Below, piece after piece: positions 1 to 13,900 of a stretch of DNA of 64,000 bases. How positions within the stretch are numbered: position 1 is the first letter of the stretch; each line of letters opens with the position of its first letter. Source of the stretch: Rotaria macrura. Taxonomy: Eukaryota > Rotifera > Eurotatoria > Philodinida > Philodinidae. Below the pieces are notes generated by a model, which searched no databases, was not told where the DNA came from, and saw only the letters and a program-made list of their open reading frames with translations. The stretch spans positions 157,584 through 221,583 of the forward strand of contig OENT01000095.1 of NCBI GenBank assembly GCA_900239685.1, read 5' to 3'. A program made the position numbers and the translations under genes.

Positions 1-3000
1 GCAATCGTCCATGTACCAAGTGCGTACCTAAAATGACTTTTAAATTAAAATCAATCACTATGTCTATTATACCATGACGATGGATTGATGTTTCTATGAT
101 ACGTTCTTTTGAAATCTATAAAAATAATTGCACACAACGAAATAATCAATCAGCCTTAGTTAATTAGTAAAAACATAAATACATCAAGCGCAAAATCTCC
201 ACCATATGAGAGCCTTCTCGCTAGAATAATCGATCATTGGACGAGTTGTCTGTCTTGTTTTGTTCTGTATCTCAAACAGAAGATTTTTTTCTCTTCGTTG
301 TTTATTTATTCTCGATCGTGCTAGCAATCGCCTTTCATCTATTTTCGTTTTCCCTAAACGGTTATCATAACTACTATTTTGACGTTTTCTTTAACCAGCA
401 AAGAAACCTGTTATGGGCACGACATGTTTACGATAGATTTTCAACATTATTTTTATCGTATACCAGGATAATAATCTCCGAAGCACTAATGCTTATTCTT
501 CTCAAAATCTTTAACTTAATCAGCTTTATTGGATGACAAGCAAAGGCTATGACTAAATTGAAAAAATGATGAGCCATCCTCATTCATATTAATCGCGTCA
601 TTACCTATCGTGACAACACTCCAAAAACGTAGCTAGTTGCAATACTTGAATGCCGAGTCAGTTCATTCGAATCTTAACGAACCAGTTGAAGGATGTGGTG
701 AAAAAGAAAAGTTTTCAAACTGTTTAGATAATTTCAGATTCTGAGTCCAGTACATCATGCAGATCTAAATGGTCCACGAATACATTGAAAAATATTCGAT
801 ATTTTGCTTATTCGTGTTGAGACACGAAATAGACAGCGTAAATTTTTTTCATTTTAACGCTTCATGCCATTATCAAGTCCTATACAGAAAATTCGTTTCT
901 GAATTTCATCTTCACTATAAGCACGCTGAAAGATTATAGTCGAGGTTAATGACAGTGAAGATTTCTGATCTTTTCTACTTGTTCGTTTCTTGAAATAAAA
1001 CAAAGATCAGATCTGTCCGTAGCTGTGCACAGTGGAGAGGGTGAGATGACTTCATTGTTATATATTAATGTATGAACAAAGAAATTCGTTTCTTTGTCAC
1101 ATTGGAAGTCGAGATATAAAACTGAATTTTTCTAGCGTATCTGAAGATAGATCAACAGATTTACCTACAATAATATTCTGACAGCATAATGTCTCAACGA
1201 CGATAGCTTTACTATCGGAATTCTTTGAATCATTGAATTTATAGCTCATTCAAGTTTACATATAGAACGTTGTGGTGAACTAAAATCGAGCGATAACTTT
1301 TCCGATATCATCGATAAACGTTTTTCTTTATGTCTGTAGAACGTCCTTCATATTTCTTTATTAAGAATGTAAAAAGAAAAAAGTCAAGGTGCTCGGTATT
1401 TTTTATTGCTATCACAGATGGTAACTGGAGAGCTGTGTCTGAAAATTTTAATTCGTTTGTTTTCTTAATTAACTACGTGGGCGACAAGCTAATAAAACAA
1501 ATCCTTTTCAAATAGCTATTTTCATGCATTACCTAACATATTGCACCAATTTCAATAGTTGAAGAATCATTTTTCTTTCTAACGATTGACAAAAGCCTAT
1601 TGTTAACATTCTCGAACATTTGGAAACATACTATTGTCGAAATTCTTATACCAGCCAGTCATCTTTTTAGCTGTTAATAAGAAAATTGTCATATCTTTAC
1701 AGCGATGATTGCAATATTTGATGTAACCTATTATATTTCTTTTTCTTAAGATATTCTTCGGTTCTGCATAGTCGAAAGTTTCCACAGATGTTTTTCTCGA
1801 TTGGCGTAGAACATGTATGAATGATAGTTTAGGACACCAGATGGGGCACAACTCAATCGTATTGTAAGGAAATACGTAGTTGATATTATTGCATCAAAAA
1901 TCGACCCGATAGGGAATGAAATCGGAACAAAACAAGAGAGAGAGAGAGATAGAGCTAGATTACGCTATAAATTATTTCATCGAACTAGTATTATTCCAAC
2001 ATTTGTTTATAAATATTTGATTACGAAACATAAAGAGAGAAAAGAATCAGATATTATCATGGACTTAAAATTAAAAGTTACTCGAAAAAAATATTCGCCA
2101 TGAATGATAAGTTTTACTCTTCACTGTTATGAACATAACGAACAAGATTCGATTGAATATTAATTGATGAATCGAGTCTATTCAATATTTTTCAATCGAC
2201 AGATGAAAATATTCAATTGAGAGGTTTTCCAACTAGAAAGAAAATTATATGTCTATTAGAGAAAATATTGATTGTTCAACTTACTCGATTGCATTGTAAA
2301 GTATTGAAATACAAACTTCAACATTTTACTTTCGACCAAATTCAGCTGTACTAATTATTTGTCTCATGAGATCATCTCTTATGTTTTCATACAACTGCAA
2401 ACCATTAATCAATCGTTCATGAAAGACATGAATTCTTGAAACTACTGTCTATGCCTCACGTTACTATGACTTGGCATTCACTAGTTACTTGTCTCGGTTC
2501 ATAATTCTTAAGATCAATTTGGATACACTAAGATATGTAACTTATACTAATTATTTTCATTAGAAACAATAAATAGATTGAGTCGAACGAAACAATAAAC
2601 AGCATTGAGCTACTTCTTAAGATTTAGTCATTTGTATTTATTGACAACCAAACAAAATACATTGATATGTTTTTTGATGGTAGTAATTATGTAGCTTGAA
2701 AGTCCAATGAGATACAACGACAGTGATTATAGCCTGTTTTATGAAAAAGATTAAATCTGGAAATAAACAGAATATATTGTATTGTTTAGATTCGAGTCAT
2801 GCACGACGTGTACTTCTATCTGCCATTTAGATGATCTATCAATGCGTACGATGGAATCCTTGTTAAACAGTAATTATTCATGTGAGTAACGCAGAATATG
2901 TTATTAATATAAATGCCGAATAAAATTAAGAAAATAATGCAAAATTTAAACAAAAACTCAAATCTTCTACGAGTTTACGCGAATATTTTCGATCATTCAT

Positions 3001-3692
3001 ATCAAATTTCATGGTCAAAAGTAAGAAAAAATGATGTCTGTTATTTTTAATTGCAAACTTATTATTTGCTACTTAAGCTATTCGTGGTGATGCATTCAAT
3101 TGTTTCAAAAGCTGATTTCCAGAGTGAAATAATACGTAACTTGATAGGAGTCATCGATTCATTAATCAAAATACTGATATATCCAAATAGTTCACTAGGC
3201 TTGTAGACAATAGTCTTTAACACAGTCTGTAATTCTTTTTTACTATTTCAATTCATCTCAGTAGTTGATTCTTTCAACGCTTCATTTTCTTGTTGATATT
3301 GTTTAAATAATCTGAATAAATAAATAGAATATTATTCTTCTATTTTTCTTAAATTTCTATACACAAACCTTAATTATTCTGAGCCGACTGTGATAAAGCT
3401 TATACTAGCATGTAATGAACAGTTACAATGCATCGTTAATGAAGACGAATAGAACAATAGTTAGATTAACATACAAATATATTTATCAATTTTCAATGAT
3501 CTAAAGCATAATCAGATCATTATTTTCTTTATATGCCAAGAAAAATTAGATTTATCTAATCACAAGAAAAGACGAAAAATCGACGACGATAACAGTATTG
3601 CGACAAAACAAAAACAAACAAAGAGTATTTGGCCTTTTTCTTTTTCACTGAGTTGCACAATATTGCACAAAAACAAAAATAAAATATTTAAA
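1..3692. other. Non-coding stretch downstream of MGAT2
   Basis: AT-rich DNA with no exon I can defend. The longest open frame (237-536, +, 99 codons) has two hydrophobic stretches but no recognisable motif, no splice partner and no coding-like composition, so it is not called as a gene. No RNA gene or clear repeat was seen. Confidence 0.5.
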
Positions 3693-6600
3693 TTATGCTT
3701 GTACGTCAATAGGTGACAAATTTTTATTTTCTTTGAAGGCGAATGAAAGACACAATTGTCGATCGCGTATATCCGACCATCCACCATTCGGCTGTTTGAA
3801 TGGACGTTTACTCTCATATTTTAGGTGAACAGATAAAGCTGTTTCTGGAAATAAATATTTTCGATTCTCTTGGTATAATTTGTAAGTTTCTGTCCAACGA
3901 GCAATGTCCGATTCACTCGAACAAAACTTTTTATGATGTGTGCCACTGCAACAAAGATAGAATTAGCGAAATCATGTTTTTTCTTATACAGTGAACTTTC
4001 TATTCTTTACCATGATCCAAGATGTATTACTCTTGTAGCACTTGAATACATGACACGAGGGAAATGAAAACGCTGCTGCGCTAAATAAACAAGGGACCAA
4101 TCCCAATTATAATCGTCAATAGTACAAAATTCTTCAGCATATTTCACAAGTAAAGTCCATAATGAATGAGATATTGTCATGCCAAGATTGTATCTTGCAT
4201 GCCAATATGCTATCGATACCTAAGAAAAAATTGAGTTTTCAGATTTCCTAATCTTAATAATAACGTTATATGCCATTCAATACATACTTTGGAACCAAGT
4301 TTTCCAAATTGTCTACCAGACTTTTCAAGATTTCCCAATGTATAAAACAGACATTCACGGCATAAACTAGATAAGAGAAAAGCGTTCTTAGCGTGGAGAT
4401 AAAGTGCTTCCGAATAGCATACTGTTCTTTTTCATTCTCCATTTTTCTAAGAAATATCAGTGCATCAGGTGATAAATAAAAATCTTCTTCAAGTAAGAGT
4501 AATAAAAAATCCGTACGATTTTGGAGTATTTCAATTGAGTTGAAAACGAAATTCAGCTAAAATAGAAACAAATCAATATTCTCAATTCATCGACATACGA
4601 AAGTTATTTTATTTGTTTGCATTTATGCATTTTGAAACGAGCTAAAACATATCTAACTTGAAATTATAAGATGATTTGTTATAATTTCAAATTGAAATTA
4701 GAGATGAATTGTTAAAAACAAAACGTGACCGAAAAAATAAAGTATAAATATTAGTAAAACATGCTTAATAAAGTATGTCTCAATCATGATTAAAAACATC
4801 TATCTATTACAGCTTGTTTTGCTCGCTGCATCATTTACTCACTTGCATCAGTCTCATTTAAGTCTATAATCAAAGAGAATGCATATTAATCATGCACATA
4901 CAAACACATAAATTCACACACATATATGTATATGTTGGGGGCGAAATTGGGATTCCAATTTTGACCGGACAAAATTAGGATTTAGTTAGAGATAAATTCA
5001 AACAACCACGTGCTTCACTATAAGTGAAGAGGAATTGGAAAAACAGGAATAATTCTGTTTCTAGCCTTTGTGTCCGAATGCAGTATAAATTTAAGTAGTA
5101 TCATTTAATTAAAAAAATGTCCCAATCGAATTCAGCAGCCGTCAAAACAGATAATAATATATTGCATTTTTATGAACAACTGGAAAAGAATATTAATTTA
5201 TTACATCGAAAGTTTAGAGACAAGAGCGTAATGAAACAAAATATTTATAATGATATAGTCAAATGTTTATTATTAACCAAGTGTAAACCATCAGAAATTT
5301 ATCTCTAAATCCTAATTTCGTCCAGTCAAAATTGGAATCCCAATTTTCCCCCCAACATATATATATATATATATATATGTTGAGTCTTCTTTTGTTTCTC
5401 GATCATGTTCCAAGGAAAGTGAAAGAACAATTTACTTACTTTCCACCACCAATGATGTTTAATTTGTACAATGGACACTTCTCGATAATGTCCATATCTA
5501 TCAGGATTCGGTGCATTGTTACATCGGCTAGCTAAAGCTCTATGAGGTTTCATTAAAAAGAAAACAAATCATTTACATTAAAGAAAAGTAAATAGTATGT
5601 TCTGGTAAAAACAAAAATAAATGAACGGTTGTTTTATTGTATGAAAAAGAAGAAAATTGCAAACATAGAGAAACTTTAAACCATTTATGTTAAGTGAGGA
5701 TGATCATATGTATCTTGATACTTAATCAATGACTACCCACCTTTCATTAAATTATTATCGTACAATGCTGTAGAAATTTTTCAAAAAAATCGGAAAAGAA
5801 AAAAACAATAGTTTCATCATTTTGCTTACTTATGGCGAACTATATCACGCGGACAATCATTTGGATCAAGACCAGGAAATTCATTTGGATACAGTTGCTG
5901 TGAAAATGGATAAAAAATTTGTATCACCTATAATTAGAGATAATGTAGATAAGAACAGTGTCAAGTATGTTAAGTCATAAAGAAACTTTCTGATTAGCAG
6001 TTAACGCTTTCCTTCGTCTTAGTCAATTCATTGCTCTAAACTCCATTCCAATGCTTTAGTATTTTTCACTAAAAAATATCAATTATATTGTGATACTTAG
6101 TCATTGTAGCAGAAAATATTTAGAAAATAATATTAATTGTTACGAAATTTGTTCCTTCATTAGATCATATGAAATGACACTGTAGAATTTACTTTATTCC
6201 GTAAGAAGAGCACATGAGAAAGTTTTGTCTTTTATAGAAATTTGAAAACTATCATTTTTAGAAAAACGCTTAGAGTCATTCGAAATATATTGAAATCCGA
6301 AACAAGATGTATCTCTTTTTATTAATTACTAGAAAATGATGAAACTTTATCTATTGTGGTATGGATTTCTTCATTTTACATCTATTTGATAAGCCCGAAG
6401 TAAAGTAAGGAAGTAGTTCATAAAATACATGCATTCATTGTTTATATTACTATCTAGGATCGTATATCAAGGTCTGTCGCTGTCTGCGATAGATGGATAC
6501 TCACATTGACACTAGGTCTTTTGATCGACAAGAAATTATTCTTCATACTCTCTGTTATTCTATCGATTTAAGAAGAAATCTCGCTTTGCTACAATTGCCC

Positions 6601-7524
6601 ATGATTTTTTGTAGTTCGTCAATGAATATCGTAGAGCACTTTCTTGAATAATATTAACAATAGTTGATAAATATTTTAATTAAAAATTATTACAAACACG
6701 ATGAGTATACATGTTATGCTAATGATAGTATGGCATTCGCAATAAAGAGAACGCGTCCTTAGCTAAAATGTACTTAGCAGCAATAGGATTAGTCGAGTAC
6801 ATCACAATACTTATCAAAACAGTTCTTGGCATCAATAGACAGCTCGTTTCAAAAATCGTTTTGATTTATCGACAGATTTAAAGACAAAGCGGTACGTTCA
6901 TATGTATAACATCGTTAATGCACTATGCTAATACAAACAAATCAATTTTCTGCAAGACTCGTCAACGTTAGGAAGAAAAAGGAAACGAGTTCGATTTCGA
7001 AAACCAACTTAATAAACATAATTTACCGGAACAAATGTTATATTTGTTACAAGAGCATTTATATCAGGATTAATGTAATCATGGCTAAATATAACCAACG
7101 ATTGATTGATGGTTTCAATATCTCGTAACATTTGAATAAATTTTTTCAAGTAAACAATACGTGTATGCACTTGAACGAGTAATATGTAACGCGTGACTTT
7201 CGATGAAAATAAATTACTATTATACATATATTGTTCATGATTTTTCCTTTTAACATATTTTCGATAATACTCAATAATTGTACGATTAAAAGTTATTGAT
7301 GTATTCAAAGTTTTGTTTTCATCGACTGCTAACGATGCAGATGAATTGGAAAATCGATTGATTTTTTCCTTAATATCAAATGGTAATGATGATGAACTAC
7401 TATCAGTAGATTGTTGTTGTAAATCATAATAAAATATCGATGTTACTTTAAACATGGTTATTATGATAAGCCAAAAAATAATGGAGCGAACTATAACACA
7501 GCGATAACGGAGAAAACGATGCAT
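3693..7524 (-). CDS. MGAT2: Alpha-1,6-mannosyl-glycoprotein 2-beta-N-acetylglucosaminyltransferase (GnT-II)
   Basis: Golgi type II membrane enzyme of the GT16 family that adds GlcNAc to the alpha-1,6 mannose arm, the step that allows complex biantennary N-glycans. Seven exons join in phase: 7524-7027, 5927-5830, 5539-5440, 4556-4423, 4366-4288, 4219-4011, 3945-3693, giving 456 residues (vertebrate enzymes are about 447). Visible: a short basic tail and a membrane anchor at about residues 10-25; a Ser/Asn-rich stem; FSHDY; QLYPNEFPG; GHYRE; KHHWWWK (226-232); the EED metal-binding motif (254-256); a CxxC before the TLG segment; DDYNWDW (338-344); CGTHHKKFC near the C-terminus; LFPET and NGGWSDIRDRQLC. 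These are the family landmarks in the right order. The frame upstream of 7524 stays open to a TTG at 7575, but the first ATG gives a normal cytosolic tail. The 56-bp intron at 4367-4422 looks like a frameshift if missed. Intron 3 carries a transposon. Identification is firm; exon ends are inferred from splice consensus. Confidence 0.93.
4934..5356 (+). mobile_element. Small inverted-repeat DNA transposon inside MGAT2 intron 3
   Basis: Terminal inverted repeats of about 65 bp: the left end (4934-4999) begins GTTGGGGGCGAAATTGGGAT and the right end (5294-5356) is its near-identical complement. The flanks are AT dinucleotides, so the target duplication cannot be read (TA or ATAT is possible). Between the ends, on the + strand and antisense to MGAT2, are a TATAAAT box at 5084-5090 and an open frame 5117-5308 (63 codons, MSQSNSAAVKTD...) whose stop lies inside the right repeat. 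I read this as a deletion derivative keeping the promoter and first codons of a larger element. The superfamily is not assigned. Confidence 0.8.
5357..5378. repeat. AT dinucleotide microsatellite
   Basis: Eleven AT units directly adjoining the right end of the intronic transposon. Shorter alternating TA tracts lie on its left flank, so the element probably inserted into a TA-rich target or the run expanded after insertion. Confidence 0.85.
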
Positions 7525-10500
7525 AATTTTTTTCGAACTGGTGCGCGATCCTAGTATAAACTTAAGAGAAATCAATTTAGAAGATTAAGAAAAGTCAACA
7601 CAAGCAATTTGTTGTTGTTTACGCGTTAGATGATCGATAATAGAAATTAAAGAAACATACGTCATCGACACATCCTTAAGTTAATCGTATTAGTAAAAGG
7701 ATCGATACATATATATATCTTTAGTTGTTGAATGATGACATTTGAAGAAAAATAAATGTTAAATAGGTTTCGCTTGACAAATTCTTATCATTTAATAAAT
7801 AAAATATGCTAATATAATTAAACGGAAAAGAATTTTTGATGGATGTATTTGTTACTGTCGCCTATCGGCTAGAAAAAAACGTAAACAAACAAATTATTAT
7901 ACAATTAGAAAAAATTCTGTTAATCAAAAACATATGAAACAATGATGAGAAAATGTTCAATAGTACTGATTTCCGTACTATTTATAGAAATCCCTCTTCA
8001 TTTACGTTGCATTGGTTTTATTCGTTAGAAAATGTTCTGGATTGATTCATGATATAAAAACAAAAGGGAAAAATAACATACAAAAAAAGAACTCGTACAA
8101 GAATAACTGTTATCAATCTCTCTAGAATGACCTGGCGAAGTGACGGAACTATTCCTACGTCAGTTGTTAATGATTGCTTGTTTTTTTAATTTTCTTTCAC
8201 ATATTACTTAGGGGATCGTAAAAGTGTTAAATATTAAATAGCATTCAGTCATAAAATAGGATCGATTGAAAATCTGTCATTCGAAGTGTGACGAATTCAA
8301 TCAAGAATATTGTATTCAAGTTTTGCGTTTAACTTTCTCTCAAAAAGGAGAGTAGACAGATATGTACTAATTAAAGAATAGTTCGATTCTATCGATAAAT
8401 ATTCTGATACAAGCGTTACGAACATAAATGCGGAAGGGCATGATGAGTTGGTTATTCTGAAAAGAAGTTGTATATATATATGGTACGTAGCGGTTGTTTC
8501 TTTCATTGTCATATTAACTTTTCTCGTCTAGGGGAATCGTAAAACAGATTCACTTATATCCTCAAGTGACATCAGTCAAAAGACAGTACTGCATCAGTGG
8601 TATCACACCGATTATTGGTATATAAATACTTGTTAAGATTTTTTTCAAACAATACATGGAGATGGTTGTATTATCTTTATCTATCTTGATGTGATCTATA
8701 TCGTTTTCTCTGAATGGACTAATCATTCGCCATATATCTTTCAAGCATGAAAAAACAAAAGCTTGAAAGATGTCACTAGACAATGACATCATCTAGTTGT
8801 TTGTTTACAGCTTTAGTTTGATCTAAAATAAAGACGGGGGATGGTTTTCTTCAAACCTAAAGGATCCGACTAGAAGATCAATTCGTGCCATTCTTCACTG
8901 CTTTTATCGAGAAGTGCTTATTCAACTTCTTCTGTGGTTACCGTAGATTTTAATGAATCGATAAATTTATGACACATTGAATCTAATTCGAAAAATAGTG
9001 TTTGTATGATCTCGATTTGTAGGGAGGCAATTTCGTTTTTATAACTTTGCAAACAATTAGAACATTCCATTCATTAGACTATGAATTCTATTAACTGAAT
9101 ATGTGGATGAGTAAATTTGTATACGTCAGATTAATACATGTGCATCATTGAAAATGTAGATTTCATCTGTTCGGCATATGTTCTAGCCTGTTCGTTTTAT
9201 TGCCTCTAACCTATGTTCGTCATGGATACTATAAATAGTTCCTGGTACAAAGAGATCCATTACAAACTAGTACGATATCTTATTCTCTATTAAAGTTCTG
9301 ATAACATAACTCTATGTCGCTGAGAGATGATAAAAATACATTCAAGCTACGATGAAAAAATGAATGAAAACAAAAGTGAGACATCTGTTTGATGATACAT
9401 AAGCATATGATGACGATATATTTGCTGAAGAAAATATAAATAAAATAAGTTTAACTCGATTCATACAGATAAGTTGATGTTTACCTACATAACTAATCTT
9501 CATTGAATTGAATCAGTTGGTTGGTTACTGCCGATAATACCATCGAAGTCTAAACGATTCAAATCATTAAATCTATTAGCATTTTCAATGAATGTAACGA
9601 AAGATAAACTTTTTTCAAGGAACATTGGTAAGTTCGTCGACTGTGAAACTCTTTGAATCCCAATATGACAAATTATTCTTCACAAATGACATCTTCTAAC
9701 GCTTCTGATTCGGTCGACAGGAATGTCATAGACTGTTCTAATTTGATTCATTCTTTTCATTTTATATCAAATAAGAAAATTTTATCACAATTAACCAATC
9801 AACAACTTCCTTGAAATAGATGTGACGATTTCTCTAGCATGCTATTTTATGAAGTAGTAAATTTTGATCTGATTATCCTAGAAAATCAACAGGTCTCACA
9901 GGAATTATGCTTTTCTTTTCATCCTTTAGTATTGATTATTGTTGTACTCATTCGATTGAAACTTCATCTGATTATTTATTTATGTATGAATAGAGAAGTT
10001 ACAAGATGAAAACGTATCATAATAAAGTAAGTCTTTTAGCTACAATGAAAACTAAATTTTCTAGAGAAAGACTTCCCCGAATTATATCTCATACTTTGTT
10101 CATGAAATTATTTTTCTCATTAAAAATATAATATGATAGTTATTTCAAGTGTAGAATATCATAGATAATTATTCGTCTAGAACTCAAGTGGAATATTTAC
10201 TGTAAGCTATTATTTCTCTTTTCTTCTCTCGTCATCCATAAAAATTAATTGTCAAATCATATTCAAAACGTCTATTTTATTTTAAGATGGAATTTATGCT
10301 ATCCTAAATATAGCAGATGAAAAAATAATTTTTGGTTTTTATTGTAGGGAAATCAATTGCATGAAGGCAAAGCATTACCTACGGTTTAATTTCCTATTCT
10401 CGTCTTTCTACGAGGATCTCAGATATGTTAAGAAAAGAACTGTGGTTTATTAAAATGCATGAATAGAAAAACCGAAAATGTCGCCATTGAATTTGAAAGA

Positions 10501-10918
10501 TTCAACTTTTTTTGGATATCGATTAAATAACGTTTTACTCTAAACATATACATATATGATATTCCCCGAATCTATGTGTACGACATATGTTGATGAGTTG
10601 TCTACAAATTCTGTCAACAAGCTTGCGATATATTTTACACTCGGAATGCCTATAAGAGATTACTTATTTCTGAGACACGATATTCTTCTGTTATAATATA
10701 TACGCTGTCTGTGATCTTATCATGAACAAGAAAAAAATCGCATGAAACTAGAGAAGAATCTCATATGTTTGCATTTTCCTTTCTGTTCTATTCTATCATT
10801 TTTTTCTTACACTGGCTTAATAGTCTTTCACTATATAATAAACCATCAATCGGTAGTGTATAGATATATACAGAGATGGATTACTATTGATTTACGGTAA
10901 AAAAAAAAATAAAATCCA
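7525..10918. other. Intergenic region between two divergent genes
   Basis: Separates the reverse-strand MGAT2 from the forward-strand F-box gene, so it should hold both promoters. No exon with matching splice phases, no RNA gene and no transposon ends were found. Short open frames at 8297-8512 and 8562-8792 (reverse) have no coding signature. Confidence 0.5.
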
Positions 10919-13900
10919 ATGACGGAACTACGACGTCGTACTATGACCAATCCAACGTCTACTTTTTCTATTGTTGCACATGAAGCATTAGATCATATAG
11001 TTGCTGATGGTGACAGTGATGATTGTATAAGTCAAGACCATGGATACCCTACACATCAACGATCTCGACGTCGATTGAGAGTGAGCTGAATATCTTTATT
11101 ATTAGAATTATTGTTATTGAGATCAAATATTTGATTGTTCAATGATCTGTAAATGAAACAGTTTTTGATGATACACAAAAAGGAATAACATCATATTCAA
11201 TATTATGATTTCGATCGATTATATTGGATATGAGAAAGAAAAAGAAGAGAAAACTATTCGATTCGATCTTCAGAAAGAGAATATTATATCGAAAGTGTAT
11301 CGTTTCTTGTGCAAAAAGGCATTATTAGATATCGTAGATAAAGAGTTGTTTTTTTTCGCTTAAATAGGAAATGAGAGCGAATATCTTATTCTAATATCCG
11401 TACATTTTTTTCCTATTATGATGGACGCATACTGGCTGTTCTAGAGTAATCAAGTCAAGGAAATGCCAATAAGTGTTGCCGTATGTATTTGTACGCGACT
11501 TGTTGTGGAAAAGATTGTCTGCGTCATAGCACAATCTGGCAATTTGCATTACGAAGCTAGAAAAAAGACCTTCCTATCCCATATAGCAACTGTATGCATA
11601 CAGTTCGAAGTAATTGTCTACATAAAAATATCTCTCTCTCTCTACATATATATATATACGTAATGCTAATGGATTTTATGTGCTTAAATAAAAGATGTTT
11701 CTTAAACAAAAGAAATCGAAAGATGTCAAAGATAAATAACCGTAAAAAAAGAAAGGACCTCAGAAATGCCATCTGTTTTTCGTCAAAGAAAAAAAATAAA
11801 AAATAAGTAGAAGAGCAAAAATTCTCATCATTAGCAGCAGCATTTGGCTGTGAAATGGATAGCAGTACGATTCAGCTTTCTAAGAAGCGAGGCAGCTGCA
11901 TACAAATGCGTGATACGCAGGTAATTTCTTCGTCTAGGATTCTTTTATTCCTATTCATGTGCCCATACTGATTGCATGGTCTGCTATTCATCTGCATGTG
12001 ATAATTATCCGAAAAAGAATATAGACGACAACAACAACAAGCGACTACTGACAGTCATCGTATTTGTTATGTACACTAACAAACGCTGTTAACACTTCTA
12101 TTTTTCTTCTCTTTCTGTTTCTTGGTATATAAACAGCATTGAGGTAGCAGTTTAGTGTCGAGATTTAACAATAATGGACAATCAATCATCAATGTCGAAA
12201 CGAACAACTAAAGTGATAGAGATGAAAAAATATATGCCATTTAATTTAATTTAATTCCATTTGTTTTGTATGTTGTTCTTTTCTATTTTATTCTAGCGAG
12301 ATCTCAATGCATTACCGGAAAAGGTTTTACTTGCTATATTTTCTTATTTACCACATTCAGAATTAATACGCTGTGCACGAGTTTGTCGTCTATGGCGTGC
12401 CATAAGTCAAAATTCAAAATTATGGAAAACTGTTTTTCTTCGACCCGATCATCATGGTTTACATGTGAAAAATCTCGATCAATTCCTTAATTTAATTGGT
12501 CATCGTTTTTCATTATCATTACAATATATTGAATTGCCCATGGAATTAATAACAGCAGACGTTTTACATGAATTAGCTAATAAATGCCCGAATTTAAAGC
12601 ACTTAACATTAGATTTTTCTACGGCTATGCAATTACATGATTTTAATGACTTGAATGCGTTTCCGTGCAATCTCAAAATGCTTTGTATCTGTTTATCAGA
12701 AGTTATCTTTCTAGAAGGCTTTATGAGACGTATTTATGCATATCTATCATCATTAGAAACATTACAAATTATTGGTTTGCCAAAGACATTAATTTTAGGA
12801 AGCAGAAAATTTTTCATATCAATATTTCCTTTTCTCTTCAAGGTACTATTGAAAAATCAAATGAAGCTGAAGAAGAAGTCTATGAAACAATTAATATTAG
12901 TAAAATTAAGGCACAAACACCGAATCTTCGAGTGAGTTTTTGTTCAGCAATAATTTCAAATTAAAATCAAAAACACTTCACAGGTCATCAATTTATATGG
13001 CATATTCTTTGTTGATGATAATCATATCGAAATTCTAGCATCCGGTTGTATTCATCTTGAATGTCTGGCGTTAAATTTTTGTACTCGTGTCAAGGGCACG
13101 AGTTTTAAATTTTTATTACAACGTTGTAAAAAGTTACAAAGTCTTCTTCTTCAAAATACTGGTATGGTATATATGGATGAATCAAAATATTTAAGAATTT
13201 CCAATGCTTATTTTTATTCTTGTTTTACTTTAAAAACAAAGGCATTGAAGATAACGCGATGTTAGTAGCTGAATGGGAATCATCATCTGTTAATGAGCTT
13301 GATATTTCATCGACTGAATTAACCGAAGATTGTCTCCTACATGTATTTGCACGAATGCCAAAGTTAAATTATTTAGCAGTGCCAAATTGTGATGGTTTTA
13401 CTGATCAGGTGAAAATGTTGCTCTGTCTAGTTGTTTTTACTGCTGTTTCTTTTTCTATGCTTTTCAAGGTTCTCAATCAACTAATTGATCAAGGTAAATT
13501 ATCCAACGTGCGGGCAATCGATCTAAGCAATACAGTTAATCTAAACTTTGAAACTGTTTTCATTTTATTAAAACGCCATGGTCGACAATTACGAGGTTTA
13601 TCCTTTGCTGGTAATCCAAAAATAACCGAACAATTTTGGATAAATGCAATAAGACATTTGAGAAATGTCAGGTATTTTGTTTTTGAAGATATTAGTATTC
13701 GTTGATTTGTTCTTAATGTGAAATATACAAATCATCAAATATTTAATCCTGGTCGATTGGAAAACTAGTTAACATTGAGTTACAGAATGAAGGACGAATG
13801 TAAACTGACGATCTGTTAATCTGTTAGACATCAACAAAGTTTAAATTAAATTATTTATCATTCCAAATAGAAGTTTTGAATAGTAATCGTTGAAATTCGA

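Noticed and set aside
237..536. 99-codon hydrophobic open frame
   Set aside because: No motif, no splice partner and composition like the AT-rich background; possible by chance.
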